A stretch of DNA of 64,000 nucleotides, taken from NCBI GenBank assembly GCA_947044365.1, contig OX345645.1:5771741-5835740 (forward strand). The letters are read 5' to 3'. Origin of the DNA: Petrosia ficiformis. Lineage: Eukaryota; Porifera; Demospongiae; Haplosclerida; Petrosiidae. The translations under genes were made by a program, and so were the position numbers. The notes under the pieces are model-generated. The model was given only the letters and a program-made list of their open reading frames with translations. It did no database searches and was not told where the DNA came from. Below, piece by piece: positions 56,077 to 64,000 of the stretch (position 1 is the stretch's first letter; every line of letters starts with the position of its first letter).

Positions 56077-56930
56077 TTAACAATCACACTGACCATGAAT
56101 AATCAAACAGGTCGCAAAAATTTCGGCGCACGCCAGTGTGTGTCGTACCATGCTTACTAGTCTAGCTAGGCCACTGCCAGTAGATAAGTTAAATAAGTGA
56201 CTGGACAGTATAGTGGGCCAGTGACAGCTGTTGCCACTAGTGGCTGGCCTGGCCATTCCCCAACATACAAAAAGGGTATTCTGAAATTTTGGCACTGTCT
56301 CCAAATCGAGTATGGTACCAATAATTATCAGTCGATGACCAAGATTGTGATCTGTGCTTTGGCTCCTTTGTGATGGCTATGGAGTGAATGCTTTTACTAA
56401 ATGTTTGAGTTCTGTAATTTCTGTACAGAGTTGTTCTACTTCTGTCATCAGTTGAGATGCTGTTACAGTCGAAACTGAGGGTGTGGTTACCTCTGTGATT
56501 TTATCAGCAAGACAAGCAAAGTTTTGAGACCTGTGATGTCATTAGTTAAAGCTAAAACCATTCGTACGTTAAGTAGGAGATGTTGAACAAACAGTTCACA
56601 AAGGAAAGATCCATCAATAGCATTTATCACCTAGCAACTGTTGTATTCCACAGAGTAGTTGAGATGATTTACGATCCCTATAGCTCGATCATCAGAGTTG
56701 AAGAGTTGTTGCAATCGGTGTTGTTCTGAAGCGGCCATTCGTTTTATAAGTTGCTCTTTCAGAAAGTCATACAGGACCCAGTGGGCGGTGTCAAAATGAG
56801 GTTGTGGACCTCAGTAGCAATATCAGGAGAAAAAGAGTTGACTGTGCTTCAATCTGTGCAAACCAAACTTGTGGGCAGCAGGCCGGAAGAGAGGTTGACT
56901 GCTCTCACTGCCATCTCTGTGAATATTGCG
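56077..56930 (-). pseudogene. Ty3/gypsy-type gag relic
   Basis: Across three frames on minus one can follow VWFAQIEAQ, then DIATEVHNLILTPP, MAASEQHRLQQLFNSDDR, NAIDGSFLCELF, QHLLLNVRMVLALT, VTTPSVSTV-like and WYHTRFGD. These are landmarks of Gag from gypsy elements of the kind whose Gag lacks classic zinc knuckles. Numerous stops and shifts are present and no LTRs were found. The open fragment at 56304-56077 is its 3' part. A dead, fragmentary insertion. Confidence 0.65.
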
Positions 56931-56976
56931 TCCTGGGTCACCAACGAAGCGCCCAGCAATGACATAGCTTCCTTAA

Positions 56977-57580
56977 CCCTTAGAGCACTGATGTCACATA
57001 TATGTGACATTTCACCCCTACGTGGTTCGCCGTCTGTTCCTGGCTACACGAAGCTGTCCAAATGCTTGTAATATGCGTCAAACACAAGCTGATGAACGTG
57101 GCTAAAAAAGTGGATGTTTTTTCGGCCGCCATTTGGCCTAAATAACGACTGCGGGGGGAATTTTAAAGGGGGTGTCCCCCCGTTAATGCGGGGGTTCTAA
57201 GGGGGCGCAGCCCCCTCGCTGCCGCCAAATTTAGCAATTTTTGACCCCGCCCACGCCCTCTGGTGGGTAGCTGAGGCATTTTCCTTGCTGTGAAACCTGA
57301 AATCATGGGTGTAGCTGGTGCCAACATGCAGTGGGGTCATTTTGTTAGCCCCAGTTCCAGTCAAAAGAGGGAGAGCACTGCATTGATTTGATCCTACGAT
57401 GCGCTTGGGGACTTTTGAGTCCCGGTAAGCAAGTTGGTGGAAGTAGTACTCCATGTCAGAAAAGGAGCCAAGTTTGGGGTAGAGAAAGTGAATGGTGGCC
57501 AAATTATATGCAATAGAGTCGCCAGTGTTGGAAATGGGAAGAATTTTGAAAAACAGGCTCAGTGCTCTAAGGTTGCAGGG
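56977..57580. mobile_element. piggyBac-type non-autonomous element with TTAA ends
   Basis: TTAA at 56973-56976 and 57581-57584 flanks termini CCCTTAGAGCACTGA and the inverse of CAGTGCTCTAAGG, ending GGG. CCC...GGG at a TTAA duplication is the piggyBac hallmark. The left end includes the palindrome ATGTCACATATATGTGACAT. The interior is GC-rich. A minus ORF of 101 aa (57502-57197) has no recognised transposase motif. Confidence 0.75.
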
Positions 57581-57601
57581 TTAAGGTTGCAGTCTTTTCC
57601 G

Positions 57602-58165
57602 TGGGCGGATGCTACTCCAATCAGTTTCTAGTCTGGTTCAATTCTGTATCTTTTGGAAGCCACACGCACCCGGGGGTATAATTATTGGGCCTAAATGTTT
57701 TCACTGATAGTTTACTTTCAGAAACAAAGCTAAACATGGCCCACGGGTGGTGGAGGGGGTGGTGGGTGGTTAAACAATGGCGGGGTAACTGTAGTTGGTC
57801 TCTGAGAAAGATCGGAGTTTGATAGTGTCTAGAAAGGTAGATTTTATGGTTTCAGTGAAAAGCTACAGAATTCAGCTTTCTTCAGCCTCTTGTAACTATA
57901 AAAGTAAAATGAATTTTCAGAAAACGGCTCTATTTGTTTTCTGAAAATACATTGTACTTGGTGCACGCCATGATTGGTGGGCGTGGCTTTCGTGGTTTTG
58001 TACTTATTGCGATTGCAAAAATGGCGATTTTAACCATATTTCTTCAATTACAGGACGATATAAAGCTGATCAGAAGATATGAAGTTTGCTATTACACCAG
58101 GTTAGAGTCATATTATATAATATTCTATTTTGAAACTGATTGGAGTCGCATCCGCCCACTCCCTA
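57602..58165. mobile_element. TIR element with GTGGGCGGATGC termini
   Basis: GTGGGCGGATGCTACTCCAA at the left and TTGGAGTCGCATCCGCCCAC at the right are inverse over about 30 bp with one mismatch. It is about 560 bp long, and TCC flanks both sides, possibly by chance. The plus ORF 57934-58206 overlaps the right end and has no recognised family. Confidence 0.6.
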
Positions 58166-60109
58166 GTACCACCTTAACAGTTAAACTTAGCAGTATCATT
58201 AATTAAGAAAGTTAACATATATTAACTACGAATACAGCACATAGCCGTATGTGACAAAAGGAAATATATATAGATTCAACACTGTGGAAAGCAATCATAG
58301 TGATACCATAATTCCAGTGTAAAAATCATTGCAGGGGGTTCACATCATGCTATGTTTGGATATCACTGTATGTTACTGAATGATGACTGGCAATATTAAT
58401 ATTATTATTAATTAAAAATTACAAGTTAAAAATAATAGGGCATAATTATTATAATTAGTCTTGAGTAGCCAAATGACAGTCACGTTACAGGATGGGACCA
58501 TCTGGAAACTCGCATCACAAACCTTGGCAAACTATCACATGACATAATCAGTGGATAATTAACCCAAATTAATAAATTAATTTACAAATAATGATGGATA
58601 AAGCAGAGCACTGTATTATCCCTTGTGATGTCTGCCATGTTTTGATTAGCCCTGAACATATTCATGTAGGAGGCACGGTTTTACGATTACAGTATCCAGA
58701 CGGTCCCGTCCTATAATGTAGGACATTGGTGGCGTGAGACTGACTATAACATATCAGTCGTGTAATAGTAGCTATCAAACATAAATTGACACAGATGGTG
58801 GATTAGCTGCTTTGCATAGCACTTTCGCATCTACAATTAAAGTGGCCTTGGTTTATGAACAAACATAATTACACACAATAAATCTGTTGGAAGGGTGTGG
58901 TTAGTCTCATTGCTTGATGAATAATGAGATGATTCGTAATTAACATTCCTTTAGGCTTCATGTGACAACTACAATCAGAGTGGTATATACTACACACATT
59001 CCTGAAGTACTTACAGAAAGTCAACGAGTCATATTGTGGGCCCTACCAACTACAGGATGGCCATAGAGACTAAGGTCTGGCGATGGTACACATATACCAG
59101 TTGTGCAACATGGATTTGATTATGGACTTTTAAAATTAAATTCATTGAGTGTGTTAATACTATGTATGTAAACTGTTTATATATACACTGCAGGAATTCT
59201 GAAGAACTGCACAACTAATGTGTGCCATACCAGATCCTTTCTCTCTATGTGAAGGGGCTGGCCCACCAGACTAAAACTGACAGTACATGAATATGTGGGT
59301 GTTTGTGGATGTAACTGACCATGCATAAAATCATTGTTAGGATTGGGTGTGGTTTATTAATAGAAGCGATCGTTTCAGGAAGAATGAATAGGGTAGGCTT
59401 AAAGAAAATGGCATGTCGAGCGAGCCGAACATTATAGCTAATTAATTATTCATAATGGGTGTAGTAATTATTAATACTCGTAACAATTGACCTGGGCCAC
59501 CCTATTCGTTTAATATGGCGTTATAGAAGTGATCTCAGTTGTACTTACTGAAAAGAAACAAAAGTTGTCGGGAAAACAATTATATTTCCAACATAATTAT
59601 CATTATTATTTATCCTGTAAGTAAATAATTTATTTTAATATTATTATATACAATATTTTAAGAAGTAATTAAGATCAAAATCTCTGTGTAGGTTAAAGCC
59701 TACTATTAAGAAACTCCCAATGAATAGTAGTCTCGAGTTGCCAGACCCAACCCTTTGCTATGTGACAGGAAGGCTGGGTCTGCTCAACTCACTGTACTAG
59801 CATTCATCAAGAGCATCTGGCTGGCAAACTGGTAATTGAATTCATAACAGTAGTAATGATATTCATATAGCTGGCTTACTGGGAAATGAATATAGCTTAT
59901 TTTGTTATGAATATTATAAGCAGTTTGTAACCCACTAAAGTAGCCCAAAAATCTGACTAAACTCTTGATGAACGCTAGTACAGTGGGTTGACCAGACCCT
60001 TCCCGTCACATAGCAAAGGGTTGGGTCTGGCTACACGAGCCTAAATGAAATGGTTGTGTAGTCTAATTGCCCTCCCAAATACAGGCTGGCCAATAAGACC
60101 CTAGGCTGT

Positions 60110-61987
60110 CTACTTCCTCTAGTAAAATATACATATCTATGTAGGAATGTAAAAAGTAACATACCAAATCGGTTTCTTCCATATTATACTAATTGCTTTT
60201 TTGACAAGCTACGCCCTTGTTCTCCGTTTGTGTGGCTGGGACCGCCCTTTTCTTTACAAACAATATGTATTCTGGCTTCCTGTAATAAAATTAATGATAT
60301 AGTTATATAAGCACCAGAAGTTTGTATATAGTAACGTACCGAATGAGTTTCCTTTCAAACGGTCAGTTATAATGTATATAGCTCCTCTGTTTGATGAGCC
60401 ACGCCCTTCTTCTCTGTGGCACGGATTGGACCCTCCCTTTTTCTTTACAAATAATATGTAGTCTGTATATTGTGTACTTCCTGTAATAAATTTAGTTATG
60501 TACTCATATACGCTTTACAAGCAACAGAGGTACCTATATAGTAATTAGTACAACATACCAAATCAGTTTCCTTCCTAACTGTTTTGACGAGCCAAACCTT
60601 TCTGTTGGCGCAGATTTTGATCCGCTTTTTCTCTTTACAAATAAAATGTAGTCTGTATATTGTCCTGTAATACAGTTGATATAATGTTAAATATGTAAAT
60701 ATAGTCATATAAACAGCAAAGGTAAGTACATATAACGACATACCAAATCAGTTTAGCTCTTTTGTTATTACAAGCCACGCCCTTCTTTTCTGTTTGTACT
60801 GACCCTTTCTCTTAGCAAAAAATATGTTGTTTGTATATTGTGCACTTCCTGTAATACTGTTAGTTAAGCACTAACATAAATTATAATTATGTAAGCAGCA
60901 GAAGTATATATATAGTAACATACCACATCAATCTCCTTCCAAGTGGTCAGCCCTTCTATTTTTGACGAGCCACACCTTCTTGTTTGCACTCGCCCTTTCT
61001 TTTCAGTAGTCTATATATTGTGGATTTCCTGTAATAAAATTAGAAATGTACTCATATATAGTTATATAGCAACAGAAATATGTATATAGTAACATACCAA
61101 ATCAGTTTCCTTTTAAGTTAAAATGCTCGTCTAGCTGTGTTTTGACGAGCCACACCCTTCTTCTCACTTTACGCAAAATAGCAATAGCTTGATGGTAAAC
61201 TTCCTGTAATAAAATTAATAGTATGTTAGCTATGTAGAGTCATGTATAGTTGTATAAACGACAGAAGAACGTCTATAGCAACATACCAAATCCGTTTCCT
61301 TCCAAACACAGCTCTTCTGTTTATACGAGCCACGCCCTTCTCTTCTGTTTGTACTGACTTGGACTCGCCCTTTCTCTTTGCAAAAAATGTGTAGTTTGTA
61401 TATTATGCACTCCTGTAATGCAATTACTTAAAATCACTAACATAATTATAGTTATACAAACAGCAAAAGTACGTATATAGTAACATACCAAATCTATCTC
61501 CTTCCAAGCGGTCAGCTCTTCTGTTTTTGACGAGCCACACCCTACTTGTTTGTACTTGCACTCGCCCTTTCTTTTCAGTAGTCTATATATTGTGGATTTC
61601 CTGTAATAAATTAGAAATGTACTCGTATATTGTTATGCGGCAACAAAAGTATGTTTCCTTCCAAGCGGTTAGCTAAAAACTCTCTTTTGACGAGACGCAC
61701 CCTTCTTCTCACTTGACGCAAAATAACAATAGCCTGACGGTGAACTTCCTGTAATAAAATTAATAGTATGTTAGCTATATATAGTTATATAAACAACAGA
61801 AGAACATCTATAGCAACATACTAAATCAGTTTCCTTCCAAATATAGCTCTTCAGCTTTTACGAGCCACACCCTTCTTTTCTGTTTGTACGACTAGGACAC
61901 GCTCTTTCTCTTTGCAAAACAAAATAATTATGTAGTTTGTATATTGTGCACTTCCTGCAATACAATTAGTTAAACATTAACATAAAT

Positions 61988-62035
<48 letters not shown>

Positions 62036-62310
62036 CATATATAGCAGCAGAATTACGTATATAGTAACATACAAAATCTTTTTCCTTTCAAGGGGTCAGC
62101 TAAAAAGCTCTTTTTTGACGAGCCACACCCTTCTTTTCACTTTACGCAAAATAGCAATAGTTTGACAGTGAACTTCCTGTAATAAAATTAATAGTATATT
62201 AGATATGTAGAGTTGTATAAACGGCAGAAGAACGTCTATAGCAACATACCAAATGAGTTTCCTTTCAAGTGCCTCTGTTTTGACGAGCCACACCCTTCTT
62301 TATGTGCTCG
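60110..62310 (-). repeat. tandem array of ~190-bp units, copy 2
   Basis: About twelve units with the same acceptor-like and donor-like minus-strand signals as 26620-28610. The order of unit sub-types is not fully collinear with copy 1 (for example around 60900-61130), showing unit gain or loss after duplication. It contains a (TA)n run at 61992-62040. Confidence 0.7.
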
Positions 62311-62389
62311 ATCGCGCGCAGGTACTAGGTACGACTTAAATGACCCGCCCTTTCCTTCTGCGTGGGTGTACTCCACCTTCTCTTCAAAT

Positions 62390-63770
62390 ATGGCCGGTAT
62401 GAGTTCTGGAAAAATATCTATACCTCCCTCAACATCAATACCAGAAGCATCGCCTGAACTTCTACCAGGTCAGTAACTATAAAATATGTTTAGATAGTAA
62501 TTTTAATGAGGAATACTATGTTATATACCGATTACTGTTTTGAAGTGTGGTCTAGAATGAAACTCTTGAATAAGATTTTAAAGTTAGCTATTATAACTTA
62601 AAGTTTAGTAGTCCCAAGGTCAACACTTGTATCTTTACTGGACTGTACAACTTCATTATTTTGAACTAGTCTGGTGAGGCCACAACCTTCGCTCGGAGGA
62701 AGGGTCTGGTAACAGCAGCACGAACGAGTTGGGGAGTTTAGCAGGAATTCCTGCTGCGTTGGTTTACACGAATAATTAGCCACAAAAATGCAAACGTAAT
62801 AAAGAATATGACTGAAAAGAAGTGTGAAATTGAGTGTTCCAAATATTCTTGTAGGATTATTGGTTACACAGTGCTAAAAGAGGACCAAAGATTAGTGATA
62901 TCAGAGTTCATGAGTGACAGAGATGTTTTTGTTATGTTACCTTCCAGGTATGGTAAAAGCATGTGTTTTACCTGCTTGCCAAAAGCCTATGACACATTAA
63001 GAGACACTACAGTCGGACCACATGGTAGTTGCAATAAATAGCTGATTATTACAGGCTTTTTGTAACTGCGTATTTGTCATCATAATAATCATCTTGACAA
63101 GACAAGATTCTACATGTAAATGATCTTCCATCTTTATTAGGACTAGATTCAAACATATATTTATATAAGTATATATATGCATCATACATGTGTCTATTGA
63201 AGGAGTAAGAGAGGACATCGTTGTTGTGACACCTCTCAATCTCCTTGGTATTATGGAGAGTATGGTAAAGCAATTATGTCCACAAACAATACAAACTAAG
63301 GCCATGCTTATTTCTGGTAATTAAGTTCCAGCTTTACACTAATTAAATTCCATTTCCACAACTCGTTCATGCTGCTGTTACCAGACCTTTCCTCCTCCAA
63401 GAGAAGGGTGTGACCACACCTAGCTAATTTTGTACAGCACATAATTGAATGGAAGCACTTCTAAGAAAGACATAGATACTGAAATCATGCTTCATTGATT
63501 GCAACAAGTCCAGTATTTGTACATACAGTAACTAGATACAACACTCACACTTAGTGTCTTTATAACTTCCATTACTTATAATTTTCAATTGTCTAGTTAT
63601 ATTATATGTTTATATTTTCAGGTGAAGTACTTGTTGGTCATGCTCCTAATACTCAATTGATATTATATGATATCAGTACCCCTGTTGATATTCCAGATAC
63701 AATCACAGGAACATTATTTATTACTAACTATCAACTTTGTTTCGGACTTATCCCATTTCTTGTTGAAAAG
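62390..63770 (+). CDS. myotubularin-like gene, copy 2, first two exons (continues past window)
   Basis: Exon 1 62390-62468 (MAGMSSGKIS...) and exon 2 63622-63770 (GEVLVGHAPNTQ, GTLFITNYQLCFGLIP). They keep the same phases and boundaries as copy 1. A few substitutions are seen (Leu to Pro in exon 1, Arg-Pro to Gly-Leu near the end of exon 2). Intron 1 holds the RecQ-bearing TIR element. The remaining exons would lie beyond 64000. Confidence 0.75.
62666..63423 (+). mobile_element. TIR element carrying a RecQ-like helicase fragment
   Basis: The ends (62666-62734 and the inverse at 63356-63423) share imperfect ~65-bp inverted repeats, including AGGGTCTGGTAACAGCAGCA. The segment is absent from copy 1 of the duplication, so it is an insertion. 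The transposon class is not recognised. The captured or native helicase fragment makes it noteworthy. Confidence 0.65.
62808..63323 (+). pseudogene. RecQ-type DNA helicase, N-terminal fragment
   Basis: 62808-63041 encodes LKEDQRLVISEFMSDRDVFV then MLPSRYGKSMCF, the RecQ motif 0 and Walker A (LPxxxGKS). After a stop and an AT-rich gap, 63186-63323 in another frame reads DIVVVTPLNLLGIMESMVKQ, matching RecQ motif Ia (VVxPLxxLMxDQV). The DEAH box and later motifs are absent. It may be a two-exon remnant or a frameshifted relic. The short minus ORFs here are shadows. Confidence 0.65.
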
Positions 63771-64000
63771 GTATATAGTATATATCAATACAAATTATTA
63801 TCAAGAAATAAGTTTTATACTTTACATTAATATTATCATACATTAATTTAGTGTTATTGATATAGTGTGTTTAGTATGGTTACTAAGGATCATTACTATC
63901 AATGGGATTAATATTTATAATTATACTTGTATCACATATCAGTGCTTGAAATAGGTTTTTAAATCGTCCAGTAGAAACATCTGGACAAAACAATATTTGA

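Larger units (their letters stand above)
58860..63955. repeat. segmental duplication, copy 2
   Basis: Counterpart of 24990-29760. The foldback MITE lies at 59728-60042, the ~190-bp array at 60110-62310, and myotubularin-like exons 1 and 2 at 62390 and 63622. Confidence 0.9.

Noticed and set aside
57197..57502. 101-aa ORF in the piggyBac-type element as a transposase
   Set aside because: No DDE or Cys-rich piggyBac motif visible. Kept only as an unassigned ORF within the element.

Overview
The window reads as nuclear DNA of an invertebrate animal, most likely a marine demosponge. Evidence: AT-rich intron-containing genes, TACATG/TACA satellites, a DEATH-DEATH-NACHT receptor of the type expanded in sponges, and a dense mix of metazoan transposon families (BEL/Pao, pogo, Penelope, LINE, SINEs, hAT, Harbinger- and piggyBac-type MITEs). 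The species assignment is inference. No bacterial-type operons, CRISPR arrays or phage genes were seen.

Layout. The backbone is a tandem segmental duplication in which a minus-strand NLR-type immune receptor gene alternates with a plus-strand, catalytically dead myotubularin-like gene (MTMR10/11/12 type). From left to right: a possible last exon of an earlier plus-strand gene (7886-7938); NLR copy A (24633 down to 18485, apparently intact); the myotubularin-like copy 1 (28699 to about 36071, with a possible last exon at 43291-43343); NLR copy B (55576 down to 43457, a pseudogene); and the start of myotubularin-like copy 2 (62390 to beyond the window). Each NLR and the next myotubularin-like gene are head to head. 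The shared 5' region holds a tandem array of roughly 190-bp units, present in both copies.

The most notable coding feature is that both NLR copies start with an exon carrying a hydrophobic stretch followed directly by a 2A translational-recoding motif (DVESNPGP). It sits just upstream of two DEATH-fold exons and the NACHT exon. Copy A exon lengths (265+285+339+3110 nt) add up to an open frame of 1332 residues. Copy B carries a BEL insertion in a DEATH exon, a TGG-to-TAG change in the same exon, an in-frame loss of exactly the Walker A segment, and a 3' frame break.

Mobile elements explain most of the rest. A pogo-type transposon (9234-18481, TA target duplication) lies just past the stop codon of NLR A and is itself split by a full-length BEL/Pao element (9929-16093, duplication CATCC, intact 1822-residue polyprotein). 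A near-identical BEL copy (48894-55046, duplication ATTAT) interrupts NLR B. Others are a LINE fragment in a satellite, a Penelope-like element with GIY-YIG domain in an 80-bp minisatellite, two tRNA-derived SINE families, a Ty3/gypsy gag relic, a RecQ-helicase-bearing TIR element and several MITEs. Regions 4433-7730 and 42080-43130 are TACA-type satellites, whose many Tyr/His/Cys/Met-rich ORFs are not genes. Remaining stretches not listed (about 1020-1460, 1640-2400, 8110-8740, 21600-22140, 29640-29870, 34560-35880, 41090-41540, 46560-47900, 55580-56060, 58170-58860) hold AT-rich non-coding sequence in which I recognise no gene.
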